A stretch of 64,000 bases of DNA from Megalopta genalis (Eukaryota > Arthropoda > Insecta > Hymenoptera > Halictidae): the NCBI RefSeq assembly GCF_051020955.1, contig NC_135018.1, positions 4,440,814-4,504,813 of the forward strand, given 5' to 3'. A program made the translations under genes and the position numbers. The notes under the pieces were generated by a model, which was not told the origin of the DNA, did no database searches, and saw only the letters and a list, made by a program, of their open reading frames with translations. This document shows positions 46,730 to 59,262 of the stretch, piece by piece (position 1 is the first letter of the stretch; every line of letters begins with the position of its first letter).

Positions 46730-49700
46730 AAATTAATATACAATATAGAATATAAAATATAATATTATATAAATTAAATATAAATTATATATGACAATCT
46801 TTAATAAATATATTTTCCATTTCCGTGAGTATGGAGTGATGCAATATTATCAGCTTCGACTTTCAAACTGCACTTTTGTTCATGTTATCGAACAGATAAT
46901 TTAAATATTTATATAACTAAAGAGCGATGTACATTTTTGTTTTTCCCCATAAAACTATGATATACGATCTAAGTCTCTAAGAAAAATCTTGGTGCACGAA
47001 ATGTTCAAAAAACAAGATAATATTCATACGTAATGCACATATCATACGAATATTCGTGTTTACAAAAAGATTTGCCTGAAACACGCCGCCACCGCTACAG
47101 GAGCAAACGATCAGGCTCGTTTCGGAGACGCTGTAAGAACCATAGAACGAAATTTTATTTTTCTCTGAACTCTAAGAACGCGGACGGATCATACGGGCTA
47201 AGCCTGTAGAAGATTCCGAACGCATATCTCGACAACGCATTTCTTTAGTTCGCTGCACATCGTGGAGAGACTGCGAAACGTGCGTGCGTACCTCTCGCGT
47301 CGAGATGGTGAACGCGGAGCGATCGATTTTTCGCACATTCAGTTTTAATAGATCCGCCAGGTCGTCCGATACGTTCCAGTATAAAGAAATGACCGACGGG
47401 GGATTTATATTCCCGCAACGTGGCACACATTGTCGCGTTCGGTTTCTCGAAAGAAAGGGGGACATACGGGGAGACCAAGAGGATCGACTGACGAGGTGCT
47501 CTATAAATATTAATTCCAGCGCCTCTTCCCAGCTCGACCCATCATAATCTTCTCCCGCGGCGTCGTTAAAGAACGCGTAAGCGTCTCAAAGAAATGGCTA
47601 ATTTTTGCGCCGGCTAACATTAGACCGCTTACGTGGGCGACCGCTTCGCGATAACGCGAACCATCGCCACGGATGCAGATACACGAAACGTGTTCCTAGC
47701 GTGTTATTGATTGTAACAAAACAGTTTCGATGCTCCTTTAGAACCGACACGTCGAGGTCGACTTGATAGATAACAAAAATTGTGAAAAACGTCTAGAATT
47801 TATGAAATTTTATGAATTTTCGTTAGCAAACTGCAGATCTTTGTGCATTTATGGTATGCAAGAAAATGTTAAGCGAATAACAATGCTCATATTTGATTTT
47901 CACCATAAAGAATTTTCTGTTCAGTAGAAGAAATGATTCCCTTATTTTAATGTTTACACAATTTAGTGAATTTACTATTTTCAAATGTATTTATGAATTA
48001 CTTGGTTTATCAACAAAAAAGAACAATTTACGTATACATTCCTTAACGTATGTTTAAGTTTGAATTTAACTAACAACCGAGATTGACTGATTATCTTTGT
48101 ATTGTTTAAGTTGTGAGTTAGATGATAATGCTACTAGATATGTACCCAAAAATATTTTTGACAGAGCTTTAAAAACGGAACGAAGTCTATTTGTTGATAT
48201 TTTTGCAGCTAAAACTCTGTATTGTGCAGATAATGCAGTTTAAGAATACATTTCATTATTTCGGAATTTATTTCGAAATTATTTCGAAAGAGGATTTTTC
48301 GACGACCCGTATAAAATGAGGCCCGTTTATTCCTAATGCTTGGACAAAAATAAAAAATTACATAATTCGTTGCATTATTTAAAAGATACATAATAAAATA
48401 TCGAAAATCCTAGATTATCATCTTACTTATTTTTGGTATTAAAAAAATTCTAAAAGTAATTCGGAACCTGCCGAATTGAAAGAATCCGTCAAACATTGCG
48501 GGCATATTAATTAAAATCCGTCTCGCCCGGACTATCGATCGAAACTGGCCAGTTGGCCTAATCTTTACCATCGACGAGGATAACAATCGCCCGCCAGGAG
48601 CGTAGCGGGGGGTCTAATTCGCAGTTTATCGGCGACTCGCGACACATGTGACCGTGGAATAATGCTTGCGGGCGTGCACCACCGGCAAGAACTAAATATT
48701 AAACAGACGACCGAAAGTTGTCCTCTCGGGGACAAAGGGCATAATAAAGCGGTGTAAAGCGCGAGCTGCTAAACAATAACTGAGAAGGACAGGATACAGT
48801 CCGCCAGCCAATTGCGGTAAACAATAAGAAGTGACGAATTGTAATACACTTTTTTCGTTTTGGTCAACCACAGGAGTGGCCTAGCGTGACGTCACTTTTT
48901 TGCTGGCTGCTCATAATAGCACAGCTTACCAGCTATTACCGTGACTGGCACGCCCCTCTCATCGTTCACCACCACGCTAATACATTTCTCTCCGCTATCT
49001 TCTTCTCTCTCCCTCCATCGAGGCTCCCACTTCATCCTTTTACTCTGTCTTCCTCTTTTCCATTCGCCGCCGTTCCTTCTTTCTCATCACCTCTTTACCC
49101 CGAACTGCACCTTACCGTCTCTGATACTACCTCGCGCGATTAATACTTTTTTTCCTACGGATTACGCGAACGCTCCCTCCTCGCAACATCGTAAATTCGA
49201 TGGACCAATAATTGCATGGTTCGTTCGACCAGCGACCGCGAATCTCGACGTTCGAACTAAATTTCTGGAACTTGAAAAGTTTCCAGTTTCATGCTGCATA
49301 GTTTGTAGACGCGCGAATAGTGCAGATGCAATCTGATTCTTAGGATGCAAACAACGTAAACAGGGGAAGCGTAAACTAGAATGTTTCAGGGAAATGTGTT
49401 TCTTCTCTGCGCTATTATCACGCGGCAGCCAACCTTAGGTTTCCAAATAACAATAATGTTATCAAATTCTTCGAATGATTTTGCTGTTCTGAATTCGATC
49501 TATTCGTTTTCATCGCAAATGCACAGAATTAATTGTCAGATCGTGAATTTTACGTGATCAGAGTAGGATATGCATATTGCAAAATGTCAAATATTCCACG
49601 AATGTCCTCAAATTATTCTTATTAAATGAGAATGATTACAATAAACATAAACGTTCGTGCATCTCTTGCCGTTTAAACTACTCCATAGAAATATCAAATA

Positions 49701-49854
49701 TTATAAAGAGATGCGCGACGTATTTATTACAAACGAGCATTCATTGCCACGCTTGCAAATTTTATGCACTTGTGACGTCTGTGTGTACAGCAAAAAGTAG
49801 AGCTTAATAAAACTCCGTTTAGACGTTCCTCTAGTCTCTGTCTGTCAAACGCTC
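46730..49854. other. Unassigned DNA
   Basis: AT-rich with CpG-richer stretches near 47150-47700 and 48470-49150. Frames up to 131 codons are Ser/Pro/Leu-rich from pyrimidine tracts. No gene or RNA recognised. Confidence 0.35.
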
Positions 49855-49958
49855 TTAATCCTTTCACGCACGCAATGTCAATACTCATAAGCCCAATAGC
49901 TTATTTCACAGGATTTCATAAACGAGACATTTTTGGGCATTGTGGATCGGAGGATTAA
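49855..49958. mobile_element. Possible minimal TTAA element (104 bp)
   Basis: Left TTAATCCTTTCACGCACG and, reverse-complemented, right TTAATCCTCCGATCCACAATG share TTAATCCT and AC..AATG. The TIR start TTAATCCTTT also resembles the end at 10346. The match is short, so this may be chance. Confidence 0.3.
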
Positions 49959-52055
49959 CAGAACAAAAATAACAGTCCAAACGAGTCTCCATGAGAGGAG
50001 TTCGCGTAGAAAAACTGATGTTCGCTTAAGGATCTATCGATTACGTGAAAAATGATTAGCCGTAGTCGAAAAATCCGAGCGAATAGTGATCTGTGAATGA
50101 ACACACGCCACGTTGGTGGTATAGTTCCGGTGCCGATTTTGTTTTCCGCGGAGTGCTTATAAAAACAGGGCCGATGAAACGCGTATCGAGGACCATTTAA
50201 CTGGATTGATGCCACTCGGCCGCGCGACACTGAATAATTTCGCTATCGTGGCCCGCCGCCCCGCTTTTTGTCGCGCTCCGATACCGTGTAATTTTCAATG
50301 GGACAAAAAACCCCCGGACAATTTCACAGTTATTAAGCAAGTAGTTACGTGACTAATGACTTGAACTTTAAATGATTGTTCCCGGGTTCGGCCGCCGGGA
50401 TAATCCGGCCCGCTAGTTAGGGAAATTTCTTTCCGTCATGTTTTTCATTCTTTCCGTCCTCTAGCTCTCTCTCTCTCTCTCTCTCTTTCTTCTCTCTGTT
50501 TCTTTTTCTGATCTTGAAACGTTACTCGCCACAACCTGCTCCTTTACGAAACAGAAAGGAAAATAAAAGGTGAAAGAGGGACAGAGGGGAGGAAGGGCAG
50601 AGGCTGCGAGGGAAAACTTGTTCCGCAGTTAGAGGGCTGCCGAGAGCGAGGCAACGCAATTTTTTCTTTCCGCTTTCTTTTTCTCCCCCCCGCCCCATGT
50701 ACCAGTCACACACCGACGATAGTTCTCTCTTTCTTTCGCTGTTTCTCGGTTCGCGGCTAACAAAAAGAATCTGCTCTTGCGTGGAAGCAAAACACGCCTC
50801 CGGTAATGCCGCGCGGTTTTCAGCGGGCAACCCCTTCCTAGAAACTGTTTAAAGCCACCAGGCAGAATATTTTAATTGGAAGATCGCCCCGATTGCATTA
50901 CCAGCCGCTTATATAATTCCGCGTGGCGCGTCTGGTATCTACGATTCGTGGAAACAAAGTGGACATCGCGCGCGTGCACCCCTTCCTTGCAATCCTCGAA
51001 ACATACCGGCCATTATTTCGCCGCGGTCGACAATCATTCTCAGCGTGTGCGCACGCTCGCAGGCACGCGTGTGCGCCCGCGTGTGCGTTCCGTTTTCAAT
51101 TTCTTTTTCGTCTTCTTTTTGTTTTTTCCGCCGCGGCGATGAAATTACTCGAGCGGTATCAAACGTCGCGCCTTTATCCCGATCCACAAAGCGAGCAAAC
51201 GAGCGCAGATTCTTTTAAAAATGAATCGCTGGAGAGCAAGCGCCGCCAGGTTTTGATAACGGCGCCGACCTAGACGCTCCAATCCTGGAAAAATCATTTC
51301 CGCTTCGGGACGACGGCATTTTGTTATGAAATCTATCACGATTTGCATGTGCACTGTTTTCTGCGGGTTTCGAGACTTAAGGGCCCACCGAACGAGTAGC
51401 CAAATATGAAACACCATTTGGTTTATCGTTTTGCAAATAAGAGTGTTATATTTCGAATAAATAATGTTAACATTTCACCGGAAGTATGTTATACCCTTAG
51501 GTGATCCTTGAAATTCAAGACGGACTAAGATTGTCTATCGTTTTTTGTTCTGTTATTAATAAATAGTTTGCTGAGAGACGTCGTTTTTTTTTCTTCAATA
51601 AATAATGAAGGGATAGCTAAAATAAAATGGTGTACAACATATTTGACTTGTACACGATTCAATTGTTAATAAAGGTTATCTTAGTCAATAGAGATTTAAT
51701 ACACAGTTTTCAATCACTATGCTATACTCAGAGAAATCCAAACAATCTTTGTCGACATGATAGTCTCAAACGAAATTATTACGATCATGTTACTAGGGCA
51801 ACATGTTGGTGTACGATTCGAACAATTAGTGCCACTAAACAATTGATTAAACTTTTGGCCGTAAATTGTAGACTTTCGGAAAATATAAAATGATCGTCAG
51901 CAGATAATGTGCTAAGAAATAGATAGAATATTTTTATAGAAAACGAGGGAAAAATGGTTTTATCTCTTTTATACGTCGAAGTGCTAGGATTAATCAAATA
52001 TATAAAATGACATTTGGGAAGAAGCATCGGTAAAAATCTGTTCGACGCATTCTCT
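49959..52055. other. Unassigned DNA
   Basis: CpG-rich near 50200-51300 including a (CT)n tract; overlapping frames of 82-116 codons on both strands without domains. AT-rich from 51400. Confidence 0.35.
50465..50486. repeat. (CT)n microsatellite
   Basis: About 11 CT units with flanking imperfect pyrimidine tract. Confidence 0.9.
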
Positions 52056-52192
52056 TAGATACGATCCAACTCATAGTTGTTGACAATCGGTAACTGTAAA
52101 AACGAGCCGCAGGGCTTGGATGATCGTATCTCTTTTTCCCGAATTGTCCATTTTTGTATACAAGTTAAGGGTCAATTAGAGAGAATTTATTG
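52056..52192. mobile_element. Foldback MITE, family M2 copy 2, left arm mostly deleted
   Basis: Shares the centre TAGTTGTTGACAATCGG and the whole right arm (CGAGCCGCAGGGCTTGGATG, TACAAGTTAAGG, ending GAATTTATTG then TA) with 35291-35499. Only a stub of the left arm (AGATACGATCC) remains. Confidence 0.75.
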
Positions 52193-52677
52193 TATATATG
52201 TATAGCCATTTTTCTTTACCAACAGATTCACAACTGTACAAAATGTGAAAATGTATTTATCTATAGGACTACCGACTATGTACAAATGAAAAAAAACCGT
52301 GAAGAATTGGTTTCTACTATCGATGCTCACTGCGTAATGGGATACGTGTAGGCAGATTCAAATGCAACGGATAAGTGCCGATTTTAATGACTCTGCGATA
52401 ACGTTTTCAATCAGTGTAAATTCCGCATAAAATCCAGTGGAACTTTGTACTCTCGCAAAAGACATGTACAAGCATACCGTGTGGTATGTGCACTGATGAT
52501 CAAAATACTTGCCTCCATTACCAGCAAGTCATTAAACTCTTCCACGGTTCAATAAATTGATGTACACCTGCTGCGTATCTAGAAAGCCAGATTTTTCGAA
52601 ATAGCTTTGTACATGTTAGCTAAAGTTTTATCTATGCTTCGAGAATATATAACTTTCCGGTAGATATTATTGTTATT
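52193..52677. other. Unassigned AT-rich DNA
   Basis: No open frame above threshold and no element boundary recognised. Confidence 0.35.
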
Positions 52678-53265
52678 TTACAGTACCATTAAATGAAATT
52701 CTGACCATTCACGTGGTCCATGATGCTCCCGAATTACTTTCTCTTTAGATTGTAGCAAGATTTCGATATCTTCCTCGGAACATTGAGTCGAACTTAGTAT
52801 AATAAAGGAATCGTTACCATAATACCTTGCCATTATTTAATATTGCGCCTATTGTAGCGTAATTGATGAAATACATTTTTCAATAGCTGTAACAATTGCA
52901 ATTGTAATTCAGCAAGTCGCTCAGAACGGCATAATTTAATCGTTTCTTTCAGGATTACTGTTTGAAAGGAAATTATATTAAGATTCTTTCTAATAAAGTC
53001 CTCGAGAAGCTTATCAATAGATCTTCCGAGAGATAAAACGATCATCTTTCCATGCATAATTTCAATTACGTTTGCAATCGTGGCTTTGCTTGGTACGACA
53101 AATGTTGTTCGACAGCAATAAATTTGCGAGAATGCGTCAAATCTCAGCAGGCAAATTTGCTGACCAGTTGAACAAATATGTTGCTGGTGAAGTACAAAGA
53201 CTAACCCTTTACACTCGGGAGCTGTTTTAACTCTGAATCCCAAATAGATTTTTTGATCTATGGTA
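52678..53265 (-). pseudogene. Unrecognised coding-like segment, two overlapping frames
   Basis: The minus strand is open for about 143 codons (53265 down to 52833), with balanced composition unlike the microsatellite frames: it includes TIANVIEIMHGKMIVLSLGR and ends QLLQLLKNVFHQLRYNRR. There is no upstream ATG in this frame before a stop near 53268. Its stop overlaps the ATG of a second 51-codon frame (52833-52678) that begins MARYYGNDSFIILSSTQC and contains REHHGPREWSEFHLM. A one-base shift would join the two, suggesting a frameshifted pseudogene, an exon with misjudged boundaries, or an old insertion. I cannot assign a family; no TIR, LTR or A-tail was found. Chance cannot be excluded. Confidence 0.35.
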
Positions 53266-53879
53266 TTTTCCTACGTTATATACGATTTCTTGCATTTTAT
53301 GCGATCGAATCTCGTAACCCATAAGACAGATTAAACACGAAACGATCGAAACAGTTAAAGATTTTCTAGAAACACCGTTATATTATTCTCAACTTTCTAA
53401 ATTTATCAACAGACGAAATATATTTATATACGACTTCTGTTTATCGCAATCGAGATAGACAACGTTTATTATGCACAGAGATCCGCGGTCTACCGATAAC
53501 TTACAAATTCTCTTGAAATGTTACACAACAATTGTTAACGGTGCCTCAGAGCCGCCACACGAGCGGAAATGGTTAAACATCCGATTTCTAAAGCTATCAA
53601 GCGTCGAACTGAGAACCACTGTGGAAATTTCGCTAAATCCAGCCGCGGGTTAGTGTCGTCAGGGTCGTCGACTCGGAATCCAGGATACATCCGACGTATC
53701 TGTCGACGAGAGGAGCGTTGATCTCAAATTACCCCGCTAGTTCGACGTATTCCATAAGCGTCAGAGTCGGTTTCGAACAACAGCCCTCGCTGGCTGGCAA
53801 GAGAGATAAAGATAGGGATAGAACAAGCGCTGAGAGAGATAAAGAGAAACGGAGAGCGATAGAGAGAAAGACGAAGAAA

Positions 53880-53918
<39 letters not shown>

Positions 53919-55801
53919 GGGGAGACGTTGCGGCCGTTACCAACCGCACAATAAATTCCTTCAAACGTAATCCGCGGTGCGCGACACAAGGCTTTCCAGC
54001 GTACTATATTCACTTCTCAAGGTGAATGATGCAAATGCCAATGCGGTCGACGGTCTTTTCTGCCGCGTGCGGCTCGTTGCATCCGTTCACTTCTGCCGCC
54101 GTAGCCGTAGAGTGCCCAATAAACGCAAACGACAAACACTATTTTTATCTAATCGCGTCGCGACCACTTGGCCGACCGGTCGCTCCGCTCCGCGTCTCGT
54201 CTCGTCGCGCGTATCGTCGCGAGCCTCTCGTCGCGTAGCCCGCGCGAGCGACCGCGCGGATAAAACCTGCGCGCGGGCCGTGTTCGATTAATCACACCCG
54301 GCGGAGGAACGTGGCTCATTAGCCCGCCTTTCTAACGACTTAATCTCCGTCCGTGAGATAATGAACGCGTCGTTTCCATTTACTTTCCGAACCCCTTCCG
54401 ACGGCGCCGTGGTGCCCGCAACGCGATCTCTTAGAAGAAAGAAAGAGACCCGCGAGGAGAGCGCGGCGTCGCTGAAATTACGTCGGGGGCTACGATTCTT
54501 TTTCTTGCGCGGCCGTTGGGTCTCTATCTTGCTCGTTTCTGATGAAAAGGGTGCCGGTGATCGATCATGCTATCCGACAGCCACGACGCTGCTCCCGCTC
54601 GCTATCGCCTCGAAATTCCTGGAGGTCGCGACAGCCCCTTAAGACTCTCCTCTCTTACGGAGTGTCTGCGGTTTAAACCGCTTCTGTGCGCAAGGCGCGT
54701 AGTCGAAACGGGCTGTTGGGAGTTCGCGCTGTAATAACCGAGCCTCGTCGGAGCCGTTTCCATTGCAAAACGTCGGGAAAAAGAAGGAGGAACCGTGAGA
54801 GAGGCACCGGGGGTGGACGGAGGGAATCAACCCCGCCTCCCTGTGTACTTGTCGAGTAGCATTTCCACGGGCGAGACCGCTCCCGGTTCTCCTCCTTTTT
54901 TTCTCTTCCTTTTTCCTCCGTTTTTTTTTTCTGTCCTTTCGAATGAAACAGCGAGAGTAGCATGGGCTTGTTTTGTGTCCACGGCTAGGTATCGACGGTC
55001 GGCCGACAATTTAAAGAAGGCAAAATGCCAAAGCCTCGCGCAAACCTCCCTCTCCCTCCTTCCTGCAATCCTCTTCCCCCCCATCCCGTCCATCCCTCAA
55101 TTCCTCCCACCCTCTCTTTAACCCATCGACGTCCTCCCATCGCCGTGTACTCGTCGCTTACCATGCACCTGCCCTCCATCGTAAAAACTCTGCTTTACGA
55201 TTTCTCGAAACTGACCGATTGTTCTCTGCACCCCTCTCCGCCGCGAGATCCTGTCGAACCGTGAAGAAATCGACCGGTAGGGGGACATTGTTGCTGCGCT
55301 TTCCGTGGCGCACCGTGAAACGGACTAACGACCTTGTGCAGCGAATCTTCCAGCCGTGATCTATGGACGCGATTTTGAGTCACAGGAGATGTTTGATGTT
55401 CGAGGGGCTCTTGTTTGCTTTTCACTGGAACCGGGAATCGGAGGCGGCCGTGTTTGGTTGTTGTCCCGAGAATCCGGCGTATTTGTGGTCTGTTTTTCAA
55501 GGGGCGACACCTGAAGTCGTAATAGCAACGCAGCAGTACGGTGAACAGCCATCACAACTTCGGGTATCTTCTTTCAGGATACAGACAATAGGTTCGATTT
55601 TCACGTGAGAAATTAGTTATTCGGGCGACTGAATTTGTCGAATTCAAGTAAGATTCCGAGGCCGTTTATTTTAGAAATATAATTTGATGAATAATAGACT
55701 GCTTTGTTGAAGATGAATTCTCCGTTATGTGTCCGAAGCTGCAAGGGAGATCTCGTTTACCATTTAAATTTTAAGTTAACGTAGACAACTGTAGGAAAGT
55801 A
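53266..55801. other. Largely CpG-rich DNA without a supported gene
   Basis: From about 53640 to 55500 the block is CpG-rich with many overlapping frames (60-108 codons) on both strands, a (GA)n tract and pyrimidine-rich stretches. It could be the promoter/5' UTR region of a gene outside or spliced across the window; no evidence decides this. Confidence 0.35.
53884..53914. repeat. (GA)n microsatellite
   Basis: About 15 uninterrupted GA units. Confidence 0.95.
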
Positions 55802-56140
55802 TTAACACGTTGAACGCCACGTCACCCATATATAGGGTAACGATAAAGTATAAAGTAAACAAAAACGAACATTAAAAATATACTTATACTAATAATAAAA
55901 TAAAATAATAGAATATAAAATATGCTTACGCTAACAAATTATACTTATATTTAAATTTGCTTTAAAAATATTATATCATTTTATTAGTTACGATGAAATT
56001 CGCTGAAACATTGTAAACATAATTGGAGTGACTTTGGACACTCAGGACAATACGTTTATAGTCTTTTGCAAATTTTTCTTTTGTGCTTCGTGGCGCCCGG
56101 AGAAACTCTACCGATTCACGGTGGGCGTTCAACGCGTTAA
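55802..56140 (-). mobile_element. TTAA-type element, family D-like, with transposase tail (339 bp)
   Basis: Ends are TTAACACGTTGAACGCCACG and GGTGGGCGTTCAACGCGTTAA with TTAA on both sides. Inside the left TIR is the imperfect palindrome ACCCATATATAGGGT. On the minus strand a cysteine-rich transposase C-terminus is preserved (55984-56049). Confidence 0.88.
55984..56049 (-). pseudogene. piggyBac-like cysteine-rich C-terminal domain remnant
   Basis: Twenty-one codons and a stop read CPECPKSLQLC then LQCFSEFHRN, the pattern C-x2-C-x6-C-x2-CF-x3-H seen also in the 21.5-kb copy. A stop lies a few codons upstream in this frame, so only the zinc domain remains. This shows that the TTAA MITEs with TTAACACGTT ends derive from piggyBac-type elements. 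Confidence 0.8.
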
Positions 56141-56151
56141 CAAAACGTGTA

Positions 56152-56200
56152 TTAACACTAGTCGTACCATCACCGATCAAATGACCGGTTCAACAATTCT
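56152..56200 (+). repeat. Isolated TTAA-element left end, family G copy 1
   Basis: TTAACACTAGTCGTACCATC is followed by the hairpin ACCGATCAAATGACCGGT (one mismatch). It starts only 12 bases after the family D-like element ends. The same ordered parts occur at 59659. No inverted right end was found for either. Confidence 0.5.
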
Positions 56201-59115
56201 TATTCTACGATTATTAAAATGATTAAAATACTTCCACATTAAATACATTCCCAACACATGTTAATATAACAATTGGAAAGGATCTAAATAAATTGAATTT
56301 CGTAATCGTTACAAAGCAACCGAGACAAGTTTTGAATCGGCAAAACAGCAAAACATGTCAGAGATGTTCATCCTTGCTAACTTGACACTGATAGTTTTCA
56401 AAAATGAATCGCTGTATTACTCGCACGGAGAACGAACAAGTAAACAATCGCACAACCGGAGAAAATCAGAGCTATTTATAACAGATAAGACGTAACTGTT
56501 GGGCAATTATTGTGCGATTTTAAATCGAAATTGAAACCACATGAACTTTTAGACCTATCTATTATTACTCGATTACGGTCGTATTTCTAATGACGCCAAA
56601 GGTAAATATTGCTCCTCGAAGTGATTAATTATTAAATAATCAAATAGTTGCTGCAGCAGGCGTTTCCAGACGCTTCCAAAGACAGTTACGAAGTAAAGCG
56701 GAGTAACATAAAGTAACGGAAGATAATGTGTTCGACAGGTGCTGTGGACGTTCAATAAGAAAATTTACAGCATCGCGTGGGCTTTTGTTTCGGCAGAAAA
56801 TTCAATTTACTCGCATCGGGACAGCCTCGCTAAGAAAGCAAAACGACGATCAAGGGGAAACCTGTTTACAGAAGTTGGTACCACCCGCAGCTCGAAATTG
56901 CCGTCCGTGATTTAAAGCCAATAACGAAGCGTGAACCGCGAACAAATTGAACTGCAGGCGTCTCTGAACATTTTTTCAGCTTTCGGATTCGTTCTCGTCC
57001 CCGAGGAGATCGTCTCCTCAACCTTTCCCAGGGATTCTCGCTCGGACTACCTTTGTTTCAACGAGCATGCCGGCGCCTTTGTTTTAATGGCCAGTCGATC
57101 GATCGACATCGGAGAAAATAATCTCGTTTTCAGAAAGATACAGATATGATCGAGGTTCGGTGTCTCCGAATCTCTTACTCCCCGTTCCTGTAGAACCTTT
57201 TAATCGAAGTGCAAGAACGATGCAGCCTAGCCATTTCCGCTTCTTATTTCCCGAGCAGACTATTTTAAGCTGCTTGCCACAGGAAGTTTATAGCGTAACA
57301 CGATTTTGGTCACGAACAGGCGGTCCCAAGTGGGAAGACGCGAGAGAAGACAGACGGCAGCGCTCTTCAAACAGAAAACATGTCCCCGTTGTAATCAGTC
57401 GCCGCCGAAATTTTTCTATTTCGGACGTCCATCGTTCGTTAGCGGCTCTGCTGTCTGAAATCTGACAACCGACAAACCTATTTTCTCTCTGTTACACGCC
57501 AATCTATTGTACTCGATAATCTTGTGTCAATGTACAGGAGGTTGTGCCACAATATTTTATGTACATCGTTGTGAACCACGGAGAGGCACGTGTTAATTTT
57601 TACTCGCAACAACAAGCATAAACAAATGGATTCATCGATTTGCTTTTACCGTGCTGCAACCCTGAACTGTCTCTAGTCTGCATTATACACATACACAAGC
57701 AGGTCATGGTAGTCTTTCGAATTGAATTCACCGGTAGTTCGATATTCCTTATTCGACCCGGTTGACCTCGAGCGAGGAAAACAGTGTGCTCTGGGTGTAT
57801 AATAATCTCGTTGAAAAGCTGAATGGAGAGATTCGCAACAAAATCGGCAAGAAGATGGGGTAGCGAGGCATGTGAATGAGAACGGGGTTCCGTAGCGAGC
57901 CTAAACGACACGAGACAGCGAGCCGAGTGACACGGAGCCAAATAAGACAAGCCGAAGGCGAGATCGAGTTGATTGTCCGTCGGCCAGTGGTCTCGCAGCT
58001 GTCGAGCGAGGATTATCTCTGGTTCAAACATCGGTCACGTGGCGGCAAGTTCCACGGGTGACGTGACCCACTTGATCCTGTCTATAACGCGTGGTAACGG
58101 TAGCGTGGTGGTAGCCGCCGATCGATCGATCGACAGGCGGATCGATTAATAAATAAACGGTGTATAGGCGTGGATCGAAGCAGTAACGGTCGGTCGAGCG
58201 ACGGGACGAGTGCATTCCCTATGTCAGGCCAGCGTTGAAATTATGGTCGACATTGTCCTAGATTCGATCGGCGACAACGACTGCGACAGCGGCAACGACA
58301 GCGACGGGGATGCATTACCTTCTCCGTTCGCATTGCAACAATACGATTTACGCGCATCTCTACCGCGGCAGAAACGGACGAACGGTTTTTCGCGTGTCGC
58401 TTGTATGTCACCGTTAACGAGCCGTAAACGCGGTCGTGAATTACGATTATTTTCTTGATCGAGAGGCGAAACGCAACGGCGACGCTATGATACAGGTATC
58501 GGCTAGCAATAATGGCGGGGGTTGGCTGCTTTGAAGCGGACCCGATATAATGGCCCGGAGAGGAGCTTTATGATGGACTAATATGCATACGCATCGATGA
58601 CGATGTACACAGAGAGACGGCGGTGTCGCGTGTTAGAGAACCCCGAGAGACGACGGATAACAGCGTATCTCTTCCGTGTGTGTACGTGTGTCCGCACGCG
58701 CGCGTGTTTGTGCCGACTCGATGGTAATTCTTCATCGTATGTTGAATTATTAATCAGAAAACGGCAAAAGGGCGCGAACGTGTTCCCGGCGCAGGAGATT
58801 AAAGAAGTACCGCGGAAAGATCGGGCGAAGAAGAACGAGCGCGCGAAATTGAAACTCGTATTACCCGCATACCGGCCCTTATAAATATTCCGTAACGATG
58901 CCCCGCGCTAGATTGATTTCCCAATTAAATGGAAATGAACGCGCGTATTACTCCGGGCCCCGACCGGCTAGAACGAGTTTTATAATGTCCGGCCGCGATC
59001 GAGAGCCGTGCTCCTGAATTCGTCCCCCAAGTACTTAGATGACCCAATAAATTAATTATTCCCGTCCGATCCCCACTCGCTTCCTCCGCTGTAATATTTA
59101 CGATCGTCCACCTTG

Positions 59116-59148
59116 TGGGTATTTATTTTGGCTCGTTTGTCCCTCGAA
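59116..59148 (+). repeat. Duplicated 32-bp motif, copy 1
   Basis: GGTATTTATTTTGGCTCG followed by TTTGTCCCTCGAA recurs at 60347-60378 with about four differences (GGCTATTTATTCTGGCTCA then TTTGTCCCTCGAA). Flanks are not alike. This may be a shared regulatory motif or the core of an old repeat. Confidence 0.55.
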
Positions 59149-59183
59149 TATCCCTGCGTCATCTAGACAGACTTTATAGTTTC

Positions 59184-59262
59184 TCTCGAAGGGTAGCTTC
59201 TTTTTCTACCTTCGAGAACCCTTTTCGAGCAGTTTAGACAGGTCAGGTGGAAAACCTGACCT
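59184..59262. repeat. Two adjacent hairpins
   Basis: First: TCTCGAAGGGTAG pairs with CTACCTTCGAGA (59184-59217). Second: AGGTCAGGT, loop GGAAA, ACCTGACCT (59240-59262). Both stems are near-perfect. They are too short for a confident microRNA call. Confidence 0.6.

Noticed and set aside
49855..49958. Confident piggyBac-type miniature element
   Set aside because: Only eight terminal bases match well; kept as a low-confidence feature only.
53534..53552. Fragment of the 17.2-kb foldback element (GTTAACGGTGCCTCAGAG)
   Set aside because: The match is about 17 bases and does not extend on either side.
59184..59262. microRNA precursors
   Set aside because: Stems of 9-13 bp are too short, and no known insect microRNA sequence was recognised here or elsewhere in the window.
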